Source of the DNA: Thermococcus henrietii
GTDB lineage: Archaea > Methanobacteriota_B > Thermococci > Thermococcales > Thermococcaceae
Direction: 5' to 3'
DNA length: 64,000 bases
Assembly (NCBI RefSeq): GCF_900198835.1
Contig: NZ_LT900021.1
Span: forward strand, 1 to 64,000
The translations under genes and the position numbers were made by a program. Positions 35,906 to 44,348 of this stretch are shown here, one piece after another (the stretch's first letter is position 1; each line of letters begins with the position of its first letter). The notes below the pieces were generated by a model that saw nothing but the letters and a program-made list of their open reading frames with translations, ran no database searches and had not been told where the DNA came from.

Positions 35906-36244
35906 GTGCTGGACGAACTTCGTCTCGTTGCGCGGGTCTCGTTTGAGCAGGGCGTGGAGATGGCCAGGAGCTGGAAGAAGTCAAAGAGAAAGGGTCAGAT
36001 CAGCATGGCGGCAATCGGAGGCATTATCGGTGTGATATTGCTTCTCTACGTGGCTCTGCTCGTCATCGGAAAGTTCCACCCTGTTATTGAGCAGAACATT
36101 CAGCAGACAAACGACACCATCGCAAAGAACATGCTCACCGATGTGGACAGCAACACGCAGAGCTCGCTGAGCATGACGAGCATGGTGCCGTTCATTGGCG
36201 CGATAGCGCTCGTGTTGGGCCTGCTCTTCGGCATCTTCCGCTGA
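35906..36244 (+). CDS. Candidate major capsid protein (two-helix, spindle-virus type)
   Basis: The 112-residue protein has a basic segment (KKSKRKGQ, residues 24-31) followed by two long hydrophobic helices (about 35-55 and 92-111) joined by a polar Asn/Gln/Thr-rich loop. This is the plan of the VP1/VP3-like capsid proteins of fuselloviruses and of PAV1-like viruses, where the N-terminus is often cleaved. GAGGTG eight bases before the GTG at 35906 supports that start; an in-frame ATG at 35959 would give the mature-sized form. It follows a palindrome and promoter and opens the structural operon. Confidence 0.75.
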   Translation: MLDELRLVARVSFEQGVEMARSWKKSKRKGQISMAAIGGIIGVILLLYVALLVIGKFHPVIEQNIQQTNDTIAKNMLTDVDSNTQSSLSMTSMVPFIGAIALVLGLLFGIFR

Positions 36245-36293
36245 GCCAGATTTTCCCTTTCCTATTTACCTGTCCCACTCAGGAGGTGGTACT

Positions 36294-36575
36294 TTGCTCG
36301 TGTGGTTTGTCCTGCTCTTAATGGGAACAGCACTCGTATACAACATACTCGGAATAGTGTATAGAAGTCCTGTTCTGCTCGTGTTCTCGCTTCTCGTCAG
36401 CGTGTTTCTCGTATATGCTGGTTTCTACTACGTTGATGTCCCATCTGCAGGTTCTGTGCTTCAGTTTCATGAGCGCGAGCTGATGTGGTTCTTCGGCTCT
36501 GCGATGACAGTCCTGAACGGCGCTTTCGCGTTCATCTATGCAACGATGGGCATGGCTGAGGAGGTGAGAAGATGA
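36294..36575 (+). CDS. Viral three-helix membrane protein
   Basis: The 93-residue protein starts at a TTG with AGGAGGTGGTACT before it. It has three hydrophobic helices (about 3-20, 25-45 and 62-85) and ends in MAEEVRR. It overlaps the next gene by four bases. Probably a virion envelope or assembly protein; no family recognised. Confidence 0.72.
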   Translation: MLVWFVLLLMGTALVYNILGIVYRSPVLLVFSLLVSVFLVYAGFYYVDVPSAGSVLQFHERELMWFFGSAMTVLNGAFAFIYATMGMAEEVRR

Positions 36576-37048
36576 GTGAGGAAGGCCAGCAGGCAGATGT
36601 TTTCGAAAACGTTATGCTTGCGAGAGATGCAACGCTCCTCGAGCAGGGTGAGTTTGCGGTAGATGTGAAAAGCGAAGTACTCAAGCTCATCAAGGAGCAG
36701 GAGAAGAGCTTTCCCTCGCGCTTCTGGCACCTGACAACGTTTCGAGACCCTGCTTTCGGCCTTGCAAACCTTGACAGAGACACTGCAAACGAAATAAAAG
36801 CCCGCGTATACACTATCATCTTGAAGTATTACCGCAGGCCTTACTTCGCGATGGCCCGCGACGATGTTCTCTTTGCGCAGAAAGAAGAGCTGAAGACGTA
36901 TGTTGACATTCAGCTTTCGAGGGCGAAGAATGGAGCCTTTCTTGGCTTCTTAGAGAGGAGCACGAAGGAGTTCAACATAGTGTCAAACGCTCCCGTCCAG
37001 CCGACGAGGCGTGGCCTCGCACGCTTCTTTGGAGGTGCTGGAAGATGA
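36572..37048 (+). CDS. Viral soluble protein of the structural operon
   Basis: The 158-residue mostly helical protein starts MSEEGQQADVFENVMLARDA; it has no membrane helix and a basic C-terminus (PTRRGLARFFGGAGR). GAGGTGAGAAG precedes the ATG and both ends overlap neighbouring genes by four bases. It may be a tegument or assembly factor. Family not recognised. Confidence 0.72.
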   Translation: MSEEGQQADVFENVMLARDATLLEQGEFAVDVKSEVLKLIKEQEKSFPSRFWHLTTFRDPAFGLANLDRDTANEIKARVYTIILKYYRRPYFAMARDDVLFAQKEELKTYVDIQLSRAKNGAFLGFLERSTKEFNIVSNAPVQPTRRGLARFFGGAGR

Positions 37049-37908
37049 ACGTGCAGGAGCTTTGGTACTTTTTCCAGGCTAGCGTTTTCGTGAACATTAT
37101 CCTCATTGCAATACTTGCATGGGCACGAGTTCGCGGGAAGGACCTCTTCAAAGGCATACTCTCTCCGTCCGGAATTTGGGCCTTCATCCAGCAAGGGTTC
37201 CCGCTTGACGTGAAACATCTCTCAAACAAGAACCTGAAAGGAGACGTGCTCGAAGTCAAGCTCACAAAACACACGAAGGCAATGTTCCCAATAATGCCTT
37301 CTGACTGGAAACGCTTCCTCCACAAACCTGCGGTCCTCCTGAACCTTCAGACTATGAGCCCGCTTGACCCGAAAATTGCCACCGATTTAGCGCTGATAAA
37401 GAAGGCCGGCTATGAGGAAAAGCTGAAACAGTACATTCTGAAGAAGAACTATCTCGAACAGCTTGATGCTCTGAAAGCAGAGACTCTCGCTGACCCCAAG
37501 ATGTACCAGGAGGTCATGAACGAATGGTTACGCGTGAAGCAGGAAGTTGACCAGCTCGAAAGCGAGTTAAGGTACATTCTCGTCGAGCTTGACAACAAAG
37601 AACTCGTTGAGGTTCCTGAGAAGGACGAGAGAGGTAATGTCGTCAGGAAGTGGCTTTGGGCTAAGATTGACCTTGACAAGGTATTGAGATTCGCCCTCGG
37701 AATTCCTGCCCCCACACTTGACATCGTCACTGAGATGATTGTCCAGGAGAAGGAGAAGGGCAAACACGACTACAAGTTCTACATGACAATGGGAATCATA
37801 GCCCTGATGATTCTCGTCGGCTTCGCAATAGTCTGGCAAGTCATCTCAAATAACCACTCCGGAGCTGTTCAGACAGCGCAGACAGCTAAGCAGGTGGTGA
37901 TGCCGTGA
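37045..37908 (+). CDS. Viral membrane-anchored protein with helix at each end
   Basis: The 287-residue protein has an N-terminal helix (about residues 8-27), a soluble basic and helical middle of roughly 220 residues with EVDQLESELRYILVELDN coiled-coil character, and a C-terminal helix (GIIALMILVGFAIVWQVI). GGAGGTGCTGGAAG precedes the ATG. Both ends overlap neighbours by four bases. A role in anchoring the virion or in assembly is likely, but unproven. Confidence 0.75.
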   Translation: MNVQELWYFFQASVFVNIILIAILAWARVRGKDLFKGILSPSGIWAFIQQGFPLDVKHLSNKNLKGDVLEVKLTKHTKAMFPIMPSDWKRFLHKPAVLLNLQTMSPLDPKIATDLALIKKAGYEEKLKQYILKKNYLEQLDALKAETLADPKMYQEVMNEWLRVKQEVDQLESELRYILVELDNKELVEVPEKDERGNVVRKWLWAKIDLDKVLRFALGIPAPTLDIVTEMIVQEKEKGKHDYKFYMTMGIIALMILVGFAIVWQVISNNHSGAVQTAQTAKQVVMP

Positions 37909-38342
37909 CCGACTACGTGAGCCGGCAGGTTTTCGGAAAACTGATTAAGCGCGAGGAGGGCCTCGCGGCCCCCGTTGACCTTTATCGCTTAGCTGTCACT
38001 GACGACCTTTACGAGCTTAACACACTGAAAAGCGAGCTAAGGCTTCAGCTGTCGAAAGGAAAAATATCACCTGAGGTCTATACAAAGACCCTCCAGCTCG
38101 CGATGACCCTCTTTGACTTCTTCGAGCCATTCCTGAGCGAGGATTATGCCGTAACTGAAGAAGAGAAGGAAGCTTATCGTCGCTTTAAGGACTACCTCAT
38201 GCTCCGCAAAGCAGAGTTTGGAAAGACTGCACCTGAAAAGGCCGTTGTTGTGTATCACATCTCCCGCATTCTGCTCAGGTTCGCCGCGAAGAGGAGGCTT
38301 ATTGATATCTTCCAGCTGAGCGACGAGAAGGTGGGTGGTTGA
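37905..38342 (+). CDS. Viral soluble helical protein before the ATPase
   Basis: The 145-residue protein starts at a GTG with GGTG five bases before it and reads MTDYVSRQVFGKLIKREEG. It is helical and charged, with no membrane segment and no recognisable motif. It overlaps the ATPase gene by eight bases, which suggests coupled expression and possibly a partner role. Confidence 0.7.
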   Translation: MTDYVSRQVFGKLIKREEGLAAPVDLYRLAVTDDLYELNTLKSELRLQLSKGKISPEVYTKTLQLAMTLFDFFEPFLSEDYAVTEEEKEAYRRFKDYLMLRKAEFGKTAPEKAVVVYHISRILLRFAAKRRLIDIFQLSDEKVGG

Positions 38343-39252
38343 GGTGGAGTGGCCCACTATCGTTGAGGAGGAGTTTAGACAAGTTCTGAGGGATCTAAGG
38401 GGGAACGCCTTAGCCCATGATGATGACTTCCACATCATCATTGATGGTGATGAGGGTACTGGAAAGTCTACCCTCTCACTCGCTGTCGCCAGAGAACTTG
38501 ACCCCAAGTTTGATTTAGAGGAGAGAATGTATTGGGATGAGAGACAGCTACCACAGGCTCTTTTTAATATGGCAGTAATGCCTGAAGGTTCAGCCCACAT
38601 CTTTGACGAGGCTCAAAACTTCTTCCACAGAAGGATGCATCAATCATGGAGAAATATTACACTCGATTCTGCAGTGAAGACAGGAAGAGCCAGGAAACAG
38701 TTTATAATTTATAACACACCGACCTTTTGGGACTTAGATGCTGTTCTAAGGCGCGCTGGTCTGATAATACATGTTGTGAGTAGGGGCACGGCGATGGCAT
38801 TCTTCGATGTGTTCAAAACCAGGCTCGTGAGGGCAACAGAAGAGGCGAGAAAGCGAATGAAGGTTCAAACTTTTGAGGACATACTGAGCTATTGGAAAGG
38901 AAATCAAAGCAAAATTGGCAAGCTCGATTATTATGTGTTCCACTGGAAAGGCGAGATTCCTGAGAAGTATCGGAGACACAAAGATTCCAATACAATTAAA
39001 TTTCTCATCTGGAAAGCGCTCGAAGCGGCGGAGAGGTACAACGCGCCGTTCAAAGTGCCAAAGTGGATTCTCAACAATCCTGAGAAAATGCGGGTTCTCG
39101 AAGAGACGGTGAGGGAGTACAACGAGTGGAGAGAGATGCGTGGACTGAAGCCCCTCCAGATATCGCTCCCAACATCCAACACGTCCATTTCTACACCAGC
39201 TGAGCAGGAGGAGTTCATCGCGGATAAAATCACCCTTGAGGGGGTGATTTGA
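38335..39252 (+). CDS. Viral P-loop ATPase (packaging/morphogenesis type)
   Basis: The 305-residue ATPase has Walker A GDEGTGKST (residues 38-46) and Walker B AHIFDEAQNFF with Asp91-Glu92, followed by a sensor-like threonine/asparagine (FIIYNTPTF). This layout resembles the zonular occludens/HerA-like ATPases carried by spindle-shaped and filamentous viruses and may drive DNA packaging, genome ejection or membrane remodelling. The start is a GTG overlapping the previous gene by eight bases. The next gene begins at its stop codon. Confidence 0.85.
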   Translation: MVEVEWPTIVEEEFRQVLRDLRGNALAHDDDFHIIIDGDEGTGKSTLSLAVARELDPKFDLEERMYWDERQLPQALFNMAVMPEGSAHIFDEAQNFFHRRMHQSWRNITLDSAVKTGRARKQFIIYNTPTFWDLDAVLRRAGLIIHVVSRGTAMAFFDVFKTRLVRATEEARKRMKVQTFEDILSYWKGNQSKIGKLDYYVFHWKGEIPEKYRRHKDSNTIKFLIWKALEAAERYNAPFKVPKWILNNPEKMRVLEETVREYNEWREMRGLKPLQISLPTSNTSISTPAEQEEFIADKITLEGVI

Positions 39253-41825
39253 TGCCAGTGCTGCCTCGCGGGAAACTGTATGTTGATGGGCAGGACATCG
39301 CTACAATTCAAAACACGAATACACAACCGCAATCCGCACCCACCACTACTGCCTCCCAAGCTTCCCAATCTAGCCAAACAACCTCCTCAGGGGAAAATGA
39401 AACGAGAGCCCCTCCTCGCGGAGTGATATATGTTGATGGTGAGTGGGATGCAGCTGCAGGTCCACCTCCAACTTCACCACCTAATACCAACCAAGGGAGG
39501 CAAACTGCACTTTCATTACTAGTAAAGGAGGGAGATGCAAAGGAAATCAACACTCCATCCAACTGGCTACATGTTCAGGAGTCCAACCAAAGAAACCCTA
39601 ACTCTCATCCCAAAGTAACTGTTGACCCCAATACAGTGACAGAGGGGACATTTGACGCATATCATCCAAGTACCGGAGAAAAGGTCCGGCGGTGGTTCGA
39701 CCAGAACGTTGACAAGATTCCAGTTGTGAACTTCTTCCATCTCATCCATGAGCAGGCGCAAACTGCAAAGAAAGAGACAATGATTGAGCTTGCAGAAAAA
39801 GGAGAAACAGGTTGGAAAGCAAGACTCATTGGTGTTGAATACGGCATTCTTGTCGACTCGCTTGTGGATGCTCCAGGCACAATCTACGACGCGTTAAAGT
39901 CTGCGTGGGATTCAATTCCTGCAAACACACAAGGCCCAACTGGACTGACCCACAAGCAGCAAAAAGTGAAAATTATCACGGGGGATCCTGATAAAGAAAT
40001 AACAAACAACCTTATCATGGCAGGGGCCGCACCGAAGACGTACCGCGCGGAGCAAAAGCTAAAGCAAGCTCAGAAGCTTCAACCAGAAATAATAAAGCTG
40101 AACGAGCAGGCAGAACAGCTCAAAGAACAGGCAAAATGGTTCGAAGAAAACAGACAGAGAGCTGAGAATGACCCGTTCTTTGCAAGGATATACAATGCGG
40201 AAGCTCAGGAGTTCAACCAACAGGTGATAGAATATAACCAGAAGGTTCTTTCTGTTGAAATGCAACTCAAGGCACTCGGTGTTGATGAAGCAAATGAGCA
40301 GGTTGAGAAGTTCAACAAGAATCTAGAAAATGTAAACAAGAACTTTGCAATCGGAGAAATTGCGGGAGGTTTAGTTGCAAGCGCAGTGCTTGCTGAGGCC
40401 ATAGCCCCCACGGTTAGAGCAGTTGCTCCAGAGAAAGTCGTTAGGACTGAGACGAGCTTTCCAGATATCTTTGGGAACACAGCAGGAACAAGAAGCACGG
40501 TAAAAGAGACTGTCTACAAAGGATGGCTCAGGAAGAAACCAGTGGAGACAAGATATAGCACAACACTCGAAGTAGAGGGCGATATGAGGTACATGAAGTC
40601 ATTTATCAATGGGCCCGAAGGCGTAGCACTAAGGATTGGTGGAAAGGATACGAGGCAGTTCGTGCTGAACAAGTTCCTAAGCATGGAACCACTGAAGGCT
40701 GAACCTGCTCCAACACCGAGCGCACAGATAGGACCTGAAGAATTCGAGAAGATAACCGGCAAGCCCTGGCCCGCAGGAGTGGCAAAGAAAGAACTCGAGA
40801 CACAGATGATACTCCGCACAACCGATGGCCGAGAAATAACTCTCATAGAGCTTGAGAATAAAAACCTTGTAATTGGGAAGACGACATTTCGTAAAGGACA
40901 GCTCCGGCCCGAGTTTTCTCTGAGCGCGAAAGAAAAGGTTCTTACTCCTGAAGACATTTCCCTAATGCAGAAGATTACAAACGCAAAGGCAGTGCGCGTT
41001 GGGGATAAGTACCTGAAGGCCGCACGTTCTGGAAATGTCTTTTCTACCTTCTACGACCCCCCAACAAGCCCTGAACTCATCGAACAGAGTCGACTAAGGA
41101 TTGTTCCGGATACTGGAACATTCAGAGTCCATCCAATGGACGTGCAGATGGAAGAAGGAGTGCTCCTCGCTGTGCCGGGAGCTCCGACGTGGGTTGGAGA
41201 GGTTGAGAAAGAAAGAGGGCTAAGTGTAAAAGGCCAACTCCAGCTCATCAAAAAACTAGATGTGAAAGTGCTCGAGGAGAAGAAGCTACGTTTCACTGAG
41301 AAGCCCGACGAAACGCATGTTAGATATCAATCGGAATATGATATCATCAAGATAAAGCAGGACCTAATGAGAAGATTCCTCACCAAAACAGGGGAAGGTA
41401 CCAGAAGGACCACAAAGTTTTATCCTGACGATATTCCTACCCCCCACCCACAAGAAGCAGTGAGAGTCGAGATAACCGCCCCCCAAATCCAAACACAACC
41501 ACCTCTAGAACTTCAGACACAAAAGCCAAAGCCATACAACATTCCCCTAACAACAACCCTTGACTTTCCAAAACCGGACAAACCAAGAGTATTCGTACCC
41601 GGCTACATTAGACTGCCGACAGGGGGCTCTTTATTCAGTATGGGAAAAGCATTTGGACGAGACTCATGGATGAGAAAGCTCGCCTTCTTCAAAAACCCGT
41701 TTGGAGGCACCTCCAAATCTAATCCATTCTCATTTAGCCTGAGAAAGAAGAGGGGGAAGAAGCACAAAGGCCGTCGCAAGGCCCGAAAGGGCCGAGGGGG
41801 TGGTAAACGTGCGAAGAAGAGGTAG
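39252..41825 (+). CDS. Very large viral protein with basic tail
   Basis: The 857-residue protein begins MPVLPRGKLYVDGQDI. The segment RGKLYVDG recurs near residue 55 as RGVIYVDG, each after a Pro/Thr/Ser-rich linker. A long helical coiled coil occupies roughly residues 270-380 (KLKQAQKLQPEIIKLNEQ and following), with a possible hydrophobic helix just after it. The final 40 residues are extremely basic (KKRGKKHKGRRKARKGRGGG), like a DNA-binding tail. GGGGGTGATTTG precedes the ATG. It may be a virion protein contacting packaged DNA. Family not recognised. Confidence 0.75.
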   Translation: MPVLPRGKLYVDGQDIATIQNTNTQPQSAPTTTASQASQSSQTTSSGENETRAPPRGVIYVDGEWDAAAGPPPTSPPNTNQGRQTALSLLVKEGDAKEINTPSNWLHVQESNQRNPNSHPKVTVDPNTVTEGTFDAYHPSTGEKVRRWFDQNVDKIPVVNFFHLIHEQAQTAKKETMIELAEKGETGWKARLIGVEYGILVDSLVDAPGTIYDALKSAWDSIPANTQGPTGLTHKQQKVKIITGDPDKEITNNLIMAGAAPKTYRAEQKLKQAQKLQPEIIKLNEQAEQLKEQAKWFEENRQRAENDPFFARIYNAEAQEFNQQVIEYNQKVLSVEMQLKALGVDEANEQVEKFNKNLENVNKNFAIGEIAGGLVASAVLAEAIAPTVRAVAPEKVVRTETSFPDIFGNTAGTRSTVKETVYKGWLRKKPVETRYSTTLEVEGDMRYMKSFINGPEGVALRIGGKDTRQFVLNKFLSMEPLKAEPAPTPSAQIGPEEFEKITGKPWPAGVAKKELETQMILRTTDGREITLIELENKNLVIGKTTFRKGQLRPEFSLSAKEKVLTPEDISLMQKITNAKAVRVGDKYLKAARSGNVFSTFYDPPTSPELIEQSRLRIVPDTGTFRVHPMDVQMEEGVLLAVPGAPTWVGEVEKERGLSVKGQLQLIKKLDVKVLEEKKLRFTEKPDETHVRYQSEYDIIKIKQDLMRRFLTKTGEGTRRTTKFYPDDIPTPHPQEAVRVEITAPQIQTQPPLELQTQKPKPYNIPLTTTLDFPKPDKPRVFVPGYIRLPTGGSLFSMGKAFGRDSWMRKLAFFKNPFGGTSKSNPFSFSLRKKRGKKHKGRRKARKGRGGGKRAKKR

Positions 41826-42084
41826 GGGCTTTTTTGCGGATGCACTCGCATTCATGCTCTTCGTTGCAGGCGTCATACTGGTGTGGGGCATTGCGAGCTA
41901 CGGGTTAGCCTTCATCAGACCCAAGACGATTGACCTGGCGGTCTCTGCGTGGCCAGACCTTGGGCCATTATTCCAGCGACTCGACTGGCAGTGGGTATGG
42001 ATTCCTATCATACTAATCGTTGGAGGCATCATCTACATCATCGTCAGGGCGCAGGATGCGGAGGGCAATATTTACAGGATTTAA
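41809..42084 (+). CDS. Viral two-helix membrane protein
   Basis: The 91-residue protein starts at a GTG (MRRRGRGFFADALAFMLF) with GGGGGTG six bases before it. It has helices at about 12-33 and 64-82, a basic N-terminus and overlaps the large upstream gene by 17 bases. The size and two-helix plan are similar to the capsid candidate, so a minor capsid or membrane role is possible. Confidence 0.7.
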   Translation: MRRRGRGFFADALAFMLFVAGVILVWGIASYGLAFIRPKTIDLAVSAWPDLGPLFQRLDWQWVWIPIILIVGGIIYIIVRAQDAEGNIYRI

Positions 42085-42096
42085 GGGGTGGTGGGA

Positions 42097-43980
42097 GTGA
42101 AAAAGAGTTATGTTTTTGCATTTCTTTTCGTTACTTTGATACTATTATCTGGAAATGTATCTGCGACTGTCATCAATTTCGACACGCTACAGACATCAAT
42201 TGTACACTCAACAGGAAGCGCACTCTTTTCATTTCCAACACCTGTTTGTGTGATCGGAGTTAGTGTGGACAATATCAGTGCAGACACAGTGAACATAGTC
42301 CTCAACGGAAAGTTGATCTATTCAACTGGAATATTTACTTCAAGTGAGGTAGGCATCCCTGTGCATGAATGCAATAACACGTTCAGAATATCCGTATCAC
42401 AAGCTAACTACATAAACGGGCAATTAACAGACGTTGGGTGGAGCGGACACATACAGATTTTCTATGTGCCGGCGTCTGATACAATTTATTACTCTCTCAA
42501 GGCTCCAGTCCAGTCATACATTCCCCCCGGCGCAGCAGATACGGCAAGGGGGTTCAGCTTGAATGCATCTCAGTTAAAGTTGAATCAAACATTCAGCATG
42601 TCAGAAGGGACAATCTCATTCTATCTAAAATGGGGTGGGGATAATGCAGTTATCCTGTACAACTCAAAACTGAAAAAGCCAGTCGTATACATAAAAAATT
42701 CATCGCTAATTGTTTCATCAACTGACGCAAACTACTCATTCCCCGGTCCAATCCCTCAATACGAATACGTTCCAGTTTACATTTCATTTAAACAGGGAAC
42801 AGGGTATATTATGGTAAATAACACCCGCATCTCAATCGTGTGGGCAGGAAACATCTCATTTGATGAAATTGGCGATGGAAGCAAAACGTCAACAATAATC
42901 GATGAAGTACATGTGATAAACACATATCTCTCTCCAGAACAAGCAGTCATCGCATCGTCAGAATCAGTATATACTATATTATGGAGAGGCAAAAAGCTAA
43001 CGATAACCGCAGAAGGCGGGACAACGCTTGGCACATTAGATATCTCGTTTCTATCAGATAACTTAACTGTATTGAACTCGACAAAACTAACAGCAGATTC
43101 AACTGTCGCCGTCGCACCAAATTCAACGACACTTATCGTGATCTCACGTTCAGGCATCTCACGCAGGTACTGGCTCGGAAACTACACGGAGATAGCGTTT
43201 CCCGCAGAGAACGTGCAACTCGTGAGTTCTACTATTACGATAAGACCAACTACATGGCAGTATCTCACATTGAAGACGCCAGATGGTAGAGTCGCGACGC
43301 GCGTGAAACTCGACAGCACGCAAACAGCGAGCGTGATGGCAGTCCTCGGAAGCGACTACATCATCTCGCTCGAAAACGGGAACACGACGAAATCAATGCT
43401 CTACACAATCACAGGGGACATTTCGCTGTGGGTAGAAAACGACACAGCAAAATATCAGGGGAAATACATCACGGCTCAGCTCGACGATGATAATAAATTA
43501 CTCATTGTATCTTACTATGACCAAAGCGCCGAGACGAAAGAACTTCACATCAGCATCAGAGCCTACGATGCAAACAACAACCTGAAATACGAGATAAACG
43601 ACATCGCGGTCGAAGGACCGGTCGCTTACTACCGGCTGGCACTTCCTGTAGCAAATGACAGCGACGTGATGCTCTACAAGATAATTCTCAACGCAGACGG
43701 GCATGTCTATGAGAGAACTGTATTTGGAGATGCAGGAGGAGGGTCTGTTCTCCCATCAAACATAGTGCCGTCGGGACTCGTCCTCTTTGGGGCTGGTGTA
43801 GTTGGGGCACTGATGTTCGTTGCCATAAATGCGTATCTGATGCCATTCGGAGCGCTGATGGCTCTCAGCGCCGTGAAATTCCTTGGTTGGGCAAACGTCT
43901 CACCTTACGTGCTTGGAATGCTCGGCGTGTTTTCGGCCTTGGCAATGCTAATGTATAGGCGCGACCAGGGGGTGGGATGA
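42097..43980 (+). CDS. LamG-containing viral surface protein
   Basis: The 627-residue protein has a signal peptide (MKKSYVFAFLFVTLILLSG), a long Thr/Ser/Asn-rich beta-structured ectodomain with a concanavalin A-like/LamG domain near residues 155-290 (GTISFYLKWGG, TIIDEVHVINTYLSPEQ), and three C-terminal helices followed by RRDQGVG. Many NxS/T sequons suggest glycosylation. GGGGTGGTGGGA precedes the GTG used here, three codons into the longest frame. PAV1 also has LamG-type proteins, thought to bind host surface sugars; this protein may be part of the tail fibre or spike. It overlaps the next gene by four bases. Confidence 0.8.
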   Translation: MKKSYVFAFLFVTLILLSGNVSATVINFDTLQTSIVHSTGSALFSFPTPVCVIGVSVDNISADTVNIVLNGKLIYSTGIFTSSEVGIPVHECNNTFRISVSQANYINGQLTDVGWSGHIQIFYVPASDTIYYSLKAPVQSYIPPGAADTARGFSLNASQLKLNQTFSMSEGTISFYLKWGGDNAVILYNSKLKKPVVYIKNSSLIVSSTDANYSFPGPIPQYEYVPVYISFKQGTGYIMVNNTRISIVWAGNISFDEIGDGSKTSTIIDEVHVINTYLSPEQAVIASSESVYTILWRGKKLTITAEGGTTLGTLDISFLSDNLTVLNSTKLTADSTVAVAPNSTTLIVISRSGISRRYWLGNYTEIAFPAENVQLVSSTITIRPTTWQYLTLKTPDGRVATRVKLDSTQTASVMAVLGSDYIISLENGNTTKSMLYTITGDISLWVENDTAKYQGKYITAQLDDDNKLLIVSYYDQSAETKELHISIRAYDANNNLKYEINDIAVEGPVAYYRLALPVANDSDVMLYKIILNADGHVYERTVFGDAGGGSVLPSNIVPSGLVLFGAGVVGALMFVAINAYLMPFGALMALSAVKFLGWANVSPYVLGMLGVFSALAMLMYRRDQGVG

Positions 43981-44348
43981 TGGGATACTCACAGATAGCC
44001 GTGTCTGTTGCGTTTTTCGTTCTAATTGCGAACCTCGCGGCGGCATTACTCGGGACATTCTTCCCTGACTTGGCAATGCCTGGCGGGCAAATAGATGTTG
44101 AACAGATGACGGCTCAAGCAGAACAGCTCCAGCCGACAGCTGGAGACCAGAGTGACTTCATCACTGCGCTCACGATGATAAAGACATTCATAGGGAATCT
44201 CGTGAAGGGAAATTATGACGTATGGGTCGCGATGGGGCTGGACTACCCTCCTGGTGCGGCATTCACGTTTGCAAGGGCTTTGCAGGCAATAACTTATCTC
44301 AGCTACATTCTCCTGCTCGGCTACATCATAGGAGGGAGGGGCCTATGA
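43977..44348 (+). CDS. Viral membrane protein between the two LamG genes
   Basis: The 123-residue protein has an N-terminal helix (about 8-28), a polar Gln-rich loop (DVEQMTAQAEQLQPTAGDQSD), and a C-terminal helix (about 102-121). It overlaps both LamG genes by four bases, so the three are coupled and may form one spike complex. Family not recognised. Confidence 0.72.
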   Translation: MMGYSQIAVSVAFFVLIANLAAALLGTFFPDLAMPGGQIDVEQMTAQAEQLQPTAGDQSDFITALTMIKTFIGNLVKGNYDVWVAMGLDYPPGAAFTFARALQAITYLSYILLLGYIIGGRGL

